Positions 46,058-58,630 of a stretch of 64,000 nucleotides of DNA are shown piece after piece. How positions within the stretch are numbered: the stretch's first letter is position 1; each line of letters begins with the position of its first letter. The stretch is taken from positions 1,132,805 through 1,196,804 of the forward strand of contig MU278354.1 in the NCBI GenBank assembly GCA_022385755.1. The letters run 5' to 3'. A program made the position numbers and the translations under genes. This DNA comes from Trametopsis cervina (lineage: Eukaryota; Basidiomycota; Agaricomycetes; Polyporales; Irpicaceae). The notes beneath the pieces were generated by a model that did no database searches, was not told the origin of the DNA, and saw only the letters and a program-made list of their open reading frames with translations.

Positions 46058-47441
46058 TCACCGCCCTGAATGCGGGACCATACGGCGCATAAACCGCTTG
46101 AAGTGACGACGCTGGTTCGGTGCGCTCGTCCCGTCTCGCGCTTTGAGCATGCATGAGCCTGAGCCTGAGCCTGTGCCATCGTCGTTGCTGGGATCGCCGT
46201 TGTCGTTTCCGGATGCTCCTGACCCTGTGGGCGTAGAGCCGTCTGAGCTATCTGTCGGGGTGGATGGGGAGCTAGAGCCAGAGTCATCACCGTTGCCTGT
46301 CTGGGCGGGCTGTGCAGGGGCAGAGACGGCTGTTCCGGAGGGGAAGGGCGGGGGTGCGCCCGCGCCTGACACCATACTCTGCGCTGAGGCTGCGAGGTTT
46401 GAGATCGCGGGGCCCGGGAAGGTGTAGTTGGAGCCTGGGTTGTAGATCTATCCAAACAGAAACAGAGATATCCATGTCAGACCCAACGCAGAGGGAGAAG
46501 GGAAGATTGGAGGACGTACGTCGGGATCATAGATGCCCGGGTCGTTATCGTTGTATGCACCTGGGAAGGAGACAGTGGATTGTGGTTGTCCGGATCCGCT
46601 CCCGCCTATCTGGACTTGTGTGCATGAGGGGTAGAATTCTGCGCCTCCTACTGAGGTGGCCAGGTGGAGTGCTATAATCTACACACAACCACCGCAATCA
46701 GCCTGGGGGATTCGGATTTACAGATATCGAATAGCGCACCTCGTGTCTAATAAGGTATCCCCCGGGCGCAAGGTTCTGGGGTAGGGTCACTTGGTACGCG
46801 TCACCGCTATCTGTGTGCACAATTATTGCCATTACTTAGCATTGGTAGGTATGCTTGGCTGGGGAGCAAACGGCGCGTACCGCTGATGTCCGCTTGATAC
46901 CAGGTGCTCCCGTCCGACTTCTTGCCCAGCTGGTCGATCTTGAACCACTTTGCGCCGCTCGGGTCGAATTGGGCGCATGAAGAGCTGCCGCAGGACGCCA
47001 TGTAGGTCATTAGCGGGCCGGTGTTGTGTGGCCACTACTCCCAATGATTAGGACACAGTTTTCTTGGAAATGGTATTGGGGTGAGAGATGAGGGACGTAC
47101 GTGTTGACCTCCACCTCCGCTCCACTGTACGCTGAACACGCTACCCGGGTTGGCGGGTACGACCATCTCAGCCTTCGCAGCACTGAGGCCACACATAAGA
47201 TCAGGGTTATTCGAGCCTTTCACGGGCCCAATATCATCGACGAGTCGTATAGGGCTCGGTCCTGCGCGCATCGGTCAGGTCAAACTTTGGCGACAAGACC
47301 AGGGCTCGCACCTTTGTAGTTGTTCGGGACGTTGCCTGCGTACCAGGTGCCGTCTATGGCGATCTGGCTCACGTACCCGTGCGCGGCGACGCGCTGGAGG
47401 GCGCACAGGAACGCGAAGAAGATGAAAAAGAGGATCTGCAT
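46058..47441 (-). CDS. AA9 lytic polysaccharide monooxygenase (GH61)
   Basis: A 354-aa secreted copper enzyme in six exons: 47441-47312, 47261-47101, 47034-46881, 46810-46740, 46678-46520 and 46447-46058. The signal peptide is residues 1-20, so the mature protein begins with the copper-binding His (HGYVSQIAIDG). Also seen: PHNTGPLMTYMASC with the second His ligand, YLIRHEIIALHLA, and GGAEFYPSC with the axial Tyr. AA9 enzymes cleave cellulose or hemicellulose oxidatively. The second-sphere Gln usually before FYP is Glu here (residue 186). There is no CBM1. Instead a Ser/Gly/Asp-rich linker of about 70 residues leads to a basic tail (QRRHFKRFMRRM). A TATAAAG box lies about 135 bp upstream. Confidence 0.95.
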
Positions 47442-48919
47442 CGCCGCTACAGTCGGTTAGTTAGGTGCAGCAGCGGTGGACAGAGCAAGGGAGCGAATGC
47501 GAAGATGAAGAGGAAGAGCTCGTCAAGAGCTGTGGGGACGAAAGATGTGGTGGTGAGGCTGTGTTGTTCCTGCTTTATAGTATTAGTCCATTCTGCACGA
47601 TATCAGCCATAACGATTGTCCTCTGCGCCTGCCATTGTCCTCGAGGCAACCTTGAAGTTTATTTGGAGCGTGATTCGGTGAAACGCGAGCTATATGAGGC
47701 AGCTAGGCGGTTGTGGGCCGCTTACATCAGCACCCTGCTTTCTGCGTTCGCAGGCCGTTCTCTTTCCACCTTGACTTCTACCATATAGTATTCATGGCTT
47801 CTCACTCAACTATTCTATGTGCGCTGGGGGCTACATTCTGAACTGTCTTGAAGATACAAACATCTCATAGATGAAGATAAAATGGCGATGCAGACACGCG
47901 TCGGTGGGCTGTTCATGCGATTGCACTGCACCGGCATCTCGATTGTCTCGCGCGAGGACGTGGTACAGTATCTACCCATCCCATAGGCTGCCCCATATCG
48001 CATGCCACACCCGGCATGTCCGTCTCACATCCTGTATGTTACAGACGCAGCGATCGCCTGACTCAGTGGACTGCGCCCAACTTGACAAAGCCCGCACTTA
48101 TTATTGTTCGAACGCTCTCGCAGCGTAGATGAAGATACATCTCGGCAGAGCTTTCCGTGGACGTTTTCATTTCCGTAGAACTGACTATCGCGCCGGAGTC
48201 AAGCCTCTTTCATAGAAGATACCACAAACAGCCGATTTCGCATCATGGTGCGCGTGCGCATTCGGCGTGGGGAGGGGAACGAGAGACAAGGGAAGGACTT
48301 TGTGAGTGTATCATCTATCTATATACGCGCAGGTTGGTGTCAGGCTATCATCCTTGATCCTCATCTCCGAAATCGCTGATATTCTATGTTCATTTCATAG
48401 ACAACGAGAACAGAGCGTCCTACTGCCGCCGCATAACAAAGATAATTTGAGGATATGATGAATGCTTTCATCAGTTTCGGCCGCCTGCATTGTTCTGCTG
48501 ACCACCGTGTAGCGCTCTCAGCGGGTAAAGTTAGCCTTCGTGGCATGACTCCCGGCATCCCACGCGCAGAATCCATCCAATCCCACCTTAACCTCTGATT
48601 TATATCACTTACCCTGATATATATCACGACCGTGACCTCCCCGTCGTGCTTCGGCTGCGATCCGAACGGCGGCAGCCCCGATTCTTGGCCCAATCGCCCA
48701 CTCCAGCCGCGACTCGTCTGGCGAACGTTGGCCGACGGGCATCGACGAGATGTCGCCGGGGTGGATCCTCACTCGACGGCTACAAGACCAAGACGCGCGC
48801 CCGGAGGAGCTTATAGGGAGCATGAGGGGAGCGTGATGTCTCTGCGCACCCTCCTCCTCGTGCCCTCCTCCCTCATCTCCCCCTCTCCTCGCAATCGAAT
48901 CGAATCGAATCGAATCGGC
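47442..48919. other. Divergent intergenic region between the LPMO and a secreted protein
   Basis: About 1.5 kb, promoters on both sides. A TATAAAG on the minus strand at 47573-47579 fits the LPMO. An AT-rich GATATATATC lies near 48617. No gene recognised. Confidence 0.5.
48893..48917 (+). repeat. AATCG pentanucleotide microsatellite
   Basis: Five tandem AATCG units end 2 nt before the ATG at 48920. The same frame is open upstream to an ATG at 48836. Confidence 0.85.
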
Positions 48920-49661
48920 ATGCGCACCCTTCACGCCCTGCTTGTACCCCTTCTCCTCGCCGCAGCGTCTCTCTCATCTGCGGTCCCCGAAATTCAAGAA
49001 TGTAAGGGCCAGAAAACGATATCAAAGTACATTGGCAAGGACCGTAACGTACTCGCCGAGGTCACGCACTGCGATGGGATCCCCGTGACCTCCGAGGCTG
49101 CGCTGTTACCGCGCCAGAGCAATGTGTGCGGCGCAAACTGTGAGGCTTCCCTGCTATGAATATTAATATCTCGCTAAACTTGGTGCACTTACGCGTCGTA
49201 TCTTCTAACAGGTAACACAAACTGTTTCACCCCCTCTGGTGGAGGCCCAGACCCGAACGAATGTCATGTCATTGCGGACGCCCTGCTTTACGACAGCCAG
49301 AACATCGGTGCCCTGTTCACGCTGGACCCGACACAGAATACGTCCAAGATCACGATGAGCTACCGCAGCTGCGAGACGTTCATCCTCAACCAGGACACCG
49401 AAGTTTTGACGTACTGTCGTACTGATTGGGTACGTAAATATCGCTGCAATACTATGACATGGCGCTGATTTTGGTTTCGGTAGTCTGCGTTGGTGGACTC
49501 CCTCGCGTTCAACTGCCAGTCTACGCAGAATGCCCATGGAGGGAACTGCGTCGCTACTGATCAGCGGTGGTTCGTCCAGTGAGTTAACCCTTATGGACAA
49601 TCGCGGAAGCACCTACTGAGACTGATGCGCTTTGTGCAGGGTTCAAAACTCGGCAGGTTGA
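48920..49661 (+). CDS. Small secreted cysteine-containing protein, unrecognised family
   Basis: A 184-aa protein in four exons: 48920-49139, 49212-49429, 49484-49578 and 49640-49661; phases close. A signal peptide (MRTLHALLVPLLLAAASLSSA) is followed by a short propeptide-like stretch ending LLPRQSNVC. The mature part has about eight cysteines (CGANCNTNCF, NECHVI, SCETF, TYCRTDW, NCQST, GNCVA), suggesting disulfides, and no enzyme motif. It resembles the many small secreted proteins of wood-decay fungi, but I cannot name a family. The start was chosen for the signal peptide; an in-frame ATG at 48836 would add 28 residues, partly from the AATCG repeat, and would bury the signal. Faces the LPMO across a shared intergenic region. 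Confidence 0.75.
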
Positions 49662-50761
49662 GCTTCGCAACAGCTGATGTGGACTCCAATCGCCTCGAGC
49701 GAAAAGACACTGATCTTGGACACTTCTTGCCACGCGTATTCGCTCTCGCGGACGTTCAACGAACCCTTGTACAATAATTGACTGATTGAAATGCATACGT
49801 CTGAATGTGCAAATTAGCAGAACGTTTGGTCGAGCTACGGCTGATAGCGTAACATCCATAGGTGGGTTTCTCGTTGCATTTGTTAGCCGCAGTGCGAAAC
49901 TCTACCTATGGATGTGGGACGCTGTCAGTAACAAGGCATCTACCTGGCCATGCTTGCTGTACCACAAAACTCTCTGCTGAGGCGGCTCTCCATTTCATTG
50001 GCTGAACTCATCCCAGCCGGTTGTATCAGCTATCCTATGTCATTTGCATGCCATCGGATTATAGAATTTCGCCTGGGATGCACGTACAACCTTGAAAGGC
50101 TTGGGTCCTCTCGTATAGCATTATTCGCATAAGATTCTCGTCAAGACAAAGGCAGCTTCAGATGGTGTGACTCAATGTCTGTAGTTTTTGCCAAGTGTTG
50201 TACAGTAGATGTACAGTCCGTAACAGATTTTTATTGACCGCCTTGCCAAGCGCGCTGTACAGTTCCCGGCGGTCAACAAGCATCAGATTGAAAATGCACT
50301 AATCACGTACCGGTCGCATAGACTGCGCTATTCATCCATCTCTTACTTCTACCTCCATAGCGCTGAAACGAAGAGGCACGCACCGTACTGGTTTTCCTCC
50401 TTGTCCGGCTTGCACTCGGAATCTTTTTCAGCCAAGGCCCGACCAAGTTTGATCGCGACAGTCCTTGCAGAAACAATGTTCTCTGGGCTCAAGTACCCAA
50501 CATTGGCTTTGCGGCTTGATCTGCGCATCGGGAGTTCTAGAGGAGGCGTACAACAGGACGCGAACGTGATGGAGTGAGTCTGGGTAAGTTGCGCAGAGTA
50601 GAATGATAAGCTCGTCATCCGGTCTCATGCTCAAAGAAAGGACAGATCTGCAATGACACACTGCTATCGATCAATTTTACACTCTCTCTATAAGATCCTC
50701 CCTCCGCTCGCGCATCCTCTCCTTTCTGCAGAGCTTCAGCAACTCAACCACCACCTCTAGC
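49662..50761. other. Intergenic region upstream of the first flavin monooxygenase
   Basis: No gene recognised in 1.1 kb. The TATA-like box at 50689 and a CT-rich leader mark the promoter of the downstream gene. Confidence 0.5.
50689..50695 (+). promoter_or_regulatory. TATA-like box of flavin monooxygenase 1
   Basis: TATAAGA, 73 bp before the ATG, followed by pyrimidine-rich sequence. Confidence 0.5.
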
Positions 50762-53207
50762 ATGCCGCCCCCGCCGATCACACCTGTCCCGGAGGGTGTC
50801 TACCTCCCGACATTCGACAACCTCGGCGTCGCACCCGTCGACGCACAGTCCATCGACGCCAAGCAAGTTGGGCAGGAATGGCTCTCCGCCTTCTCTACGG
50901 CCGTCGCAGCAAACGACATCCCCGGCATCCTCGCCACCTTCCACGACAAACCGTGGTGGCGGGACCTCTTCGCGCTCACCTGGGACCTACGCACCTTCTT
51001 CAGCTCCGAGACGATCAGCACCTTCCTCACCGACCGGCTCGCCCTGTCCAAGTTTAAGGTGGGAGATCTGACGTTCGCGGAGTGGCACCAGCCTTGGCCG
51101 GACCTCGGATGGGTATGTATCCAGTTCGAGTTCGAGACGGAAGTAGGGACGGGCCATGGGATCGTGAGGCTCGTACCGACGCCGCAGGGGTACCGTGCGC
51201 TCCTCATGGCGACGAACCTGGAGGATCTCAAGGGCTATCCGGAGAAAGTTGGACCGCTCCGCGACCAGCTCCCTAGCCATGGGAAGTGGTTAGAGAAAAG
51301 AAAGAAGGAGCAGGCGTTCGAGGATGTGGACCCGGAGGTGCTCATTGTTGGTGGCGGACAGAGCGGGCTCGATATTGCGGCGAGGCTGAAGATGCTCGGT
51401 ATTTCGCACTTGATCGTGGAGAAGAACCCGAGGATTGGCGATCTGTGGAGGAACCGATACGAGGCGCTGTGTTTGCATGATAATGTCTGTGAGTATTATA
51501 TTCTATCGTCACTCTTATATTTGTATGTATAGCTTATACTTTCTCGAGGGTTCACACACATGCCATACCTCCCGTGCGTTTCTCTTCTCCTTCACTCCAT
51601 AACCGATCTTGAACCTTCCCCAGCTTCCCACCGAACTGGCCCGTATACGCTCCTTCTCAGAAGGTACACCCCTTCTCCTTCTCCCTCTCAATAGCATCAT
51701 CCTCACCCCACTCACCCGGGTATCCGCAGATCGCAGATTGGCTCGAGTTCTTCAGCCAAGCGATGGAGCTGAACATATGGAACTCGAGCACCGTCACCAA
51801 GGCGTCCAAGTCCGCGGATACGGGCAAGTGGGATGTCACCGTGCGGCGCGCGGACGGGTCGGAGAGGGTCTTCCATGTTGACCATCTCATCTTCGCACTC
51901 GGCCTGGGTGCCGGGAAACCGTATATGCCTGATGTTCCTGGTAGGGTATGTGCGATGTCACTTTTGAGGGCCCAATGGGGAGGTGATGTGATTTTGTCTT
52001 TCAGGAGGAGTTCCAGGGACAGGTGCTGCACTCTACGGAACATCATTCGGCGAAGGACCACGCTGGGAAGAAGGTGGTTGTTGTCGGCGCGTGTGTCTCC
52101 GGTAGGCATCGCTCTCTCTTGCCGTCAGAATTTATGCTAACGAAGCTGTATCGTTAGCGCACGATATCTGTTCTGACTACGCGGACCATGACGTCGGTAA
52201 GATTATTTCCTACTTCCGTTGCTCAAATGGTGGCTTACAAACGCAGATGTGACCATGATCCAACGTAGCTCTACCTATGTGATGACTACCAAAAACGGCG
52301 TGCCCACCCTATTCAAACGTATGTTTTTCTCCCGCATCGAAGTTTTACCTCAAGTCATGATCAAACCGGGATATTCGCAGCAAACTACTGGGAAGGCGGC
52401 CCTCCCACTGAAATTGCCGACCGTTTGGACAACAGCATACCGATCATCTTCTCCAAGCTGATCGCCCAGCGGCAGACGAAGGAAATCGCGGACGCAGACA
52501 AGGTGCTGCTTGAAGGTCTCGCCAAGTCCGGATATAGCCTCAACTACGGTGAAGAGGGCTCCGGTTTCCTGTTCCTCGCGCTCAAGCGTGCTGGAGGGTA
52601 CTACCTTGGTGGGTATCTGTGATCTGAATTCTGAATGGAGCGGTAAGCTGAAGAGAGACTTCAGATGTTGGCGCCGCACAGAAGATCGTGGACGGGAAGA
52701 TCAAGGTGAAGAGCAGCACGGAGGTCGAGCGGTACACTCCCACAGGCCTTAAGTTCACAGACGGCTCCGAGCTCGAGGCAGACGTCGTCCTCTTCGCCAC
52801 TGGGTACGTTTCTTCCCCTCTCCCCTCCCTCCTTCCTTCCTGTACTACGAATAACTCTGTTGCCGTTAACAGATTCGACGATCCCCGAAAGCCTATTCTC
52901 TCCATCCTCGGTGACGAGTACGACGGCAGGCTGACACCCGTGTGGGGGCTCGACGGCGAGGGCAACACGCGCACGGCGTGGCGCGAGCTGGGTCCGGACG
53001 TCGAGAACGCGTGGCTCATGATGGGCAACTTTGCGTGGTGCCGGTTCTTCTCGAAGCATCTTGCGTTGCGTGAGTCCTCTTGTTTTCTGTTTGTTTTGGG
53101 TTTGTGGGGATGCATGCTGATTCGGTCTTTTGGGCGTGTTTGTAGAGATCAAGGCGAAGCAGGAGGGCATCTTTGGGACGCGGTACTCAGCTCCTATTGC
53201 GTGGTGA
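50762..53207 (+). CDS. FAD/NADPH-dependent monooxygenase, tandem copy 1
   Basis: A 613-aa protein in eleven exons: 50762-51488, 51549-51573, 51624-51663, 51730-51945, 52005-52101, 52158-52196, 52247-52318, 52381-52608, 52665-52803, 52873-53069 and 53146-53207, 1842 nt in all. Residues about 35-165 look like an NTF2-like domain (LSAFSTAVAANDIPGILATF, PWWRDLFALTWDLRTF). Then comes an FAD Rossmann motif, VLIVGGGQSGLDIAARL (GGGQSG 197-202), the FMO-like GDLWRNRYEALCLHD, and an NADPH motif VVVVGACVSAHDI (364-371). The family resembles YUCCA/flavin-containing monooxygenases that oxidise N, S or carbonyl groups of small molecules. The substrate is unknown. Probably cytosolic: no signal peptide. Its tandem paralogue lies 2 kb downstream. 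Confidence 0.9.
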
Positions 53208-55243
53208 AGCGTGGTTCTGCTGGTTGCTCTCCAAATAAAAAAGTGTCAGTGGGGAGCAGCGAAGAACACGGCACAGTGCTGGCTGGTGTCGATGTAGTAA
53301 AACAAATTGTAAGCATTAAATGTGTAGAGTAAGATCTAGAGAGTGTAGAAATACGAAAGGGATATCGATTTCGACAAGTAAATACGGCGATAAGGTTTGC
53401 GTCACTGGTCAATCAATTAGTAGATGGCTCTGAGTCATCACGTGCCTTCCCTTGTTGCTTCGTACATCCATCTATTCGACCTCTCTACGTCTCTAACACA
53501 TCACAGCATGATACAGTGGTTTTCTACTCTTATTTCTGCATTTCTATGAAACAGAAGGCGACTCGTAGAGGTCGTCTAAGGTCGTATTTATGGATCATAC
53601 GCAATTTCAGACTGCTTCAACTCGAATTCCACCCCACAACACCGCACCCCGAGCCTTGCAGCCAAATCAGCGGTGGCTATTGCTGATCCTTTTCCGCATT
53701 TCACGACCTCGGTCAGCTCTCGGTCAGAACGTGGCAACTGGCCATACACGCTTGCGTTCTCGCGGGACTCCGCCAGCGTCCGAACGATCAATTGCAAACC
53801 ACTGACGCCGCGTCAGCTTCGCTCTGTTACTTCAAGTTGGTGGTATGAATATTCCTGAGACAACTCCAACGTATGACAGCAACCAGACGCCTTACTGAGT
53901 CAAAGCTCTGCTATGTTGTAGGCAGGAACTCTCGACACAGCGATAGCATGGTACGCGCACTAAGTTTGATCGTTTCTCAGACCCGGACCTTGCTAAAAAC
54001 CATGACTGCTTCTCAAGTTCGGAGACTCCAGACAAGCTTCTCTCACACCACTAATCCCCATTTCCTTGTGGGCTCAACACAGTATATCCATAGCTCAATA
54101 GATAATAGGTTTTGACAGCGCATATTCAACGCTACACAGCGAAGTAGGTGGCAAGCCGTGCTTTTGAGACGTAAAAGCACTGTATATGTAAGTCCTCCTT
54201 GCTCTGTTGAAGTAGTTTCGTCTGCTTAATAATATCTGTGAAGGCAGAAGCAGTCGGGCTTATGCGAACAACCCGAGCTGGCACTCTTCCGTGTCATGAA
54301 TGCATTCAGTGCATGCGTTCCTGGAGAGCCAGTATAGTACCCCTTGCAACCGGGACACGCTTGTATTCGCAGTCTCCCACTGATGGGGTGGTATTTGTGG
54401 CCACTCTACCGCACACTGCGTCTACGAAGCCCGTGGTGTGGAGCGCAAGGACGCTGGTGCTCTTACCCGCAGGTGGGCCTCTTGCGAACCTTCGGCCAGC
54501 ATACGCGAATCCAACTGCGTTCCACACCGTTGATCTCCGTGTCACCTCGCCCGAGTGCGGCCCTCCGAAGCTCAAGCGTTCCTTGGGAAGAGCTAGTATG
54601 CTTCGTCTTCGCGACCTCTCACGGACTAGCCCAGTGCACTCGGCAGACTGGCCTCTTTGGCGTAGTCATCGACCTGGACTCGCTGCGGGAGACACACCAG
54701 ACCTCGGGGTGCACTGAATCCCGTTCCTTTTCCTCCCCATGACTCAGCTGAAGAATGCACAGAAGGTTGATACTTCCCATGAAGACAGCTTACAGCTGCC
54801 TTGTCTTGTCTCCCCCCTCGGTGTTGGCTCCAAAATCGCGACCACCGAAGGTGACTAAGTATCTGGCGCAGAGGAGCTGTAACAGCAGAAGACGACCCTC
54901 GGTACTGCTAGACGAATTATGTGCCGTTTGTGCTTTGGAAAGAGGCCTTCCATGTTCATTCGCTAAACCAGCGGCCAGGTGCACATCTATGATCTACAGC
55001 ATGATAAACGCGCCTGCTTCTCAAGCATCGTTGTCTTCCGCCAATGTGACCTGTGCATGGATGGGGATGAGTGGTGCGCTATCGACAGTGAACGCGTAAT
55101 CACATCTCATGCTTGTGAGCAGGCTCTCATTACCTAAACCTGTCTATGCATCTTGCGCAGAAGACTATAAAAGCCTGCCTAGAGAGAGCCTTTCTCCAGT
55201 GACTCTCACTGACCTTCACTGACCTTCACTAGCATCATCCGCC
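53208..55243. other. Spacer between the two flavin monooxygenase genes
   Basis: About 2 kb with no supported gene. Open frames around 54238-54742 occur on both strands and lack motifs. The final 100 nt hold the promoter of the second copy. Confidence 0.5.
55166..55173 (+). promoter_or_regulatory. TATA box of flavin monooxygenase 2
   Basis: TATAAAAG, 78 bp before the ATG. A short CTTCACTGAC direct repeat follows in the leader (55210-55230). Confidence 0.65.
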
Positions 55244-57619
55244 ATGTCTTCGATCACGCCTGTTCCGGAGGGTGTCACCCTACCGACCTTTGAGAACCTC
55301 GGCGTACCGCCTCTCGATGCCAGCAAAGTCGACGCCAACCGCGTAGCCACAGCATGGTTGAGCGCGTTCAACAAGGCTGTCGTTGCACACGACGTCCCAG
55401 GCATACTCGACACTCTGTACGAAAAACCGTGGTGGAGGGACATCTTCGCCTTGACTTGGGACCTCCGCACGTTCTTCAGCGCAGAGACGATCGGGACGTT
55501 CTTGACGGACCGCCTGTCGGTGTCCAAATTCACCATAGGAGACTTGGTTTCTGCAGATTGGCAGCAACCCTGGCCGGACATGGGATGGGTCTGCGTCCAG
55601 TTCAACATCGAGACCGATGTCGCGACTGGCCACGGCATTGTTCGCCTCGTCCCTACACCAAACGGGTACCGCGCTCTCCTGGTCGCGACGATCCTTGAAG
55701 GCCTTAAGGACTACCCCGAACATATCGGGCCGCTCCGTGACCAGCTGCCCAGCCATGGCAAGTGGCTTGAGAAGCGCAGGAAGGAGCAATCGTTCGAAGA
55801 TTCGGACCCAGAAGTACTCATTGTCGGCGGTGGCCAGGGCGGATTGGATGTCGCCGCTCGTTTGAAGGTGTTGGGCACGTCACACCTGATCATCGAGAAG
55901 AACCCACGGATAGGTGATCTGTGGAGGAACCGATACGAGGCGTTGTGCTTGCACGATCCAGTCTGTGAGTCTCATCCTGCTGCCTTCTGACATTAGTCTC
56001 ATACTTCTACAGGGTTTACGCACTTACCATACCTTCCGTAAGTATTGGCGCTCTTTAGATGGGGTTGGCAACTCAATCTATCGCAGCTTCCCATCTAACT
56101 GGCCTGTTTACGCACCTTCGCAGAAGGTATACACACTTTTCTGTTCCTTTTCGAGCCTACTCATAGTGCCCTTTGCTAGGTCGCTGACTGGCTGGAGTTC
56201 TACAGCCAAGCAATGGAGCTTAACGTATGGACCTCGACAACCGTGACCAAGGCTTCGAAATCAGCAGAGACAGGCAAATGGGACGTCACTGTGAAGCGTG
56301 CCGATGGTACTGAGCGTATCTTCCACGTGGATCATGTCGTATTCGCGCTTGGACTGGGTTCCGGCAGACCGAATATGCCCACTATTGCAGGAAGGGTATG
56401 TCGTACGAAATATACTGTAGTTGTGGACTGGCTAACGAAAGCGTGCAGGAGGAGTTCCAGGGAGAGGTTCTTCACTCTACGGAGCACCACTCCGCCAAGA
56501 ACCACCTTGGCAAGAAGGTCGTGGTTGTTGGTGGCGGTGTATCAGGTGCCTATTCTACCTGGGTCAACTCAAATGTTCGATTCTGACCTGGTACTATGAT
56601 CAGCACACGATGTGGCCTCTGACTACGCTGACCACGGTGTCGGTAAGCATGACACACCTCCTTATCAAACAAGTGCTGTTGTCTGATAGCAACAGACGTG
56701 ACCCTCTTCCAGCGCAGTTCGACGTACGTGATGACGACCAAGAACGGTGCGGACAAAATATTCAAACGTGCGTTTTGTTTTTCCCTTCATTCATGGCTAG
56801 GGGCTTACTGGCGATAATGGACAGCGGCCTACTGGGAAGGCGGTCCTCCAACCGATGTCGTCGATCGCATGGACAATTCTATGCCCCTGCTCTTCAACAA
56901 GTTGCTTGCTCAGCGCAAGACGAAGGAGATTGCGGATGCTGATAGAGAGCTTCTTACTGGTTTGGAGAAGGCTGGATACAGCCTGAACTCGGGCGAGGAA
57001 GGTTCCGGGTTCCTGTTCCTTGCGTTTAAGCGTGCAGGAGGGTATTATCTTGGTAAGAATCCATATGCCAGGTATCACAAAATTCTACTCACAAATATGT
57101 ATAGATGTCGGCGCGGGCCAGAAGATTGTCGACGGTAAGATCAAAATCAAGAGCAGGACTCAGATCGAGCGGTACACCCCGCGCGGCCTTAAGTTCACGG
57201 ATGGAAGTGAGCTTGAGGCGGATGTCGTCTTGTTTGCCACAGGGTCCGTATTCCTTCCTTCACGTTTTGAGGTCCCTCTGAAATTAATCCTTTCTATAGG
57301 TTCGACGACCCTAGGAAACCTCTCATCGACATCCTTGGCCAGGAGTACGACGGCAAGTTGACCCCGATCTGGGGTTTGGATGGCGAGGGCAACACACGAA
57401 CGGCATGGAGAGAGGCAGGTCCCGGCGTTGAGAACGTGTGGGTGATGCAGGGCAACTTCGCATGGTGCCGCTTCTATTCCAAGCACATGGCGCTGCGTGA
57501 GTGTTATTTGGTTCTTCGTCTGGTCCGGTGCTGATGCTGTGTGATTCGTGCGTGCAGAAATTAAAGCAAAGCAGGAAGGCGTTTTCGGCACGCGGTACTC
57601 AGCACCCATCGTGTGGTAG
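55244..57619 (+). CDS. FAD/NADPH-dependent monooxygenase, tandem copy 2
   Basis: About 610 aa and closely similar to the gene at 50762, with matching exon order and the same ends (ITPVPEGV start, FGTRYSAPI end). Exon 1 runs from 55244 to a GTGAGT after the LHDPV segment. Motifs: NTF2-like N-terminal part (FNKAVVAHDVPGILDTLYEK), FAD site VLIVGGGQGGLDVAARL, GDLWRNRYEALCLHD, NADPH site VVVVGGGVSAHDVASDYADH, DVTLFQRSSTYVMTTKNG, and a C-terminal ATGFDDPRKP segment. The NADPH loop has GGG where copy 1 has GAC, a difference that may affect cofactor binding. Position, spacing and structure point to tandem duplication. Substrate unknown. Confidence 0.9.
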
Positions 57620-57854
57620 AGCGAGTTCGCCGTCCGCACGCTCTGCAGTTGCGAGTATGTCGAGAGAGTGTCAGAATTATATTTGTACCCTGTAGAATAA
57701 AGTCTAGAATGTAGTCAATCGAAAGGATATTGAACGGTTTTGCCTGTACCAGATTGATATAGCCAGCTGATAAGGTTGAGCGCTGCAATCGATGATGCCG
57801 TGAACTCCTAAACTGACCCGACCGCTGAATATTGGAAGGCAAACTCACCAACAA

Positions 57855-58537
57855 ATGAGCGGCAGCCACATGGATGACATAGGTTTCAGTACCGCGTTCA
57901 AACTCGCACAAGAGGGAGCAGAACAAGGTGGTGTCCCGATTGGCTCTGCTCTCGTCTTGCACGAGGACGGGAAAGAACCAATAGTGTTGGGAGCGGGGAA
58001 GAATGAACGTGTACAGAAAGGCTCACCTACACTGCATGCAGAGATATCTGCGCTAGAGAACGCGGGAAGGCTGAGTGCAGACGTGTACCGAAAATGCACA
58101 ATGGTTAGTTCGTAAACTTGCATCTACTATGTCAAGCAGTCGACTGAATGATTGCATACTACAGTACACAACTCTAAGGTGCGTTTGACTTTACTGATCC
58201 CATACCAAGGCCTCATTCCACGATTGTGTAAAGCCCGTGCAGCATGTGCTCCGGTGCTATACTGTTGTATGGAATCCCGCGAGTTGTGATTGGAGAGAAC
58301 AAGAACTTTAGAGGCGAGGAGGAGCTACTTCGAAGTAGAGGTGTAGAGATCAGAGTTCTTGATAATGTGAGTTGTGAGGAGTTGATGGGGAAGTTCATCA
58401 TCGAGAAACCTGAGGTAAGTGGTCTATCTCGTCAGCGGCGCATATAGGCAAGTCGCACTCATGACATTCTGCAGGAGTGGTATGAGGACATCGGCGAAAC
58501 ACCAACGCTAGATGTACACTTGTCTTCGGAAAGATGA
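57855..58537 (+). CDS. FCY1: Cytosine deaminase, Fcy1-type
   Basis: A 168-aa zinc deaminase in four exons: 57855-58103, 58165-58178 (14 nt), 58234-58414 and 58475-58537. Motifs: HAEISALENAG (zinc His and catalytic Glu) and, across the micro-exon junction, TTLSPCSMCSGAILLY (zinc cysteines in PCxxC). The C-terminal part is NFRGEEELLRSRGVEI and EEWYEDIGE, as in yeast Fcy1 (158 aa). It deaminates cytosine to uracil in pyrimidine salvage, in the cytosol. Length and all catalytic residues are as expected. It converges on LSM6, with only 93 bp between the stop codons. Confidence 0.94.
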
Positions 58538-58630
58538 GGGCAGGAAGAATGACCTAGTCATTTATATTGTTATACAGGCATCGTGCGTTTTATTAGTCTT
58601 GCAAAACGCGGCAGGGATATACGAGTCGAC

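Noticed and set aside
53600..55100. Several open frames between the flavin monooxygenases, first suspected as a decayed third copy
   Set aside because: None shows the GGGQSG, GDLWRNRYE or NTF2-like motifs in any frame I read.
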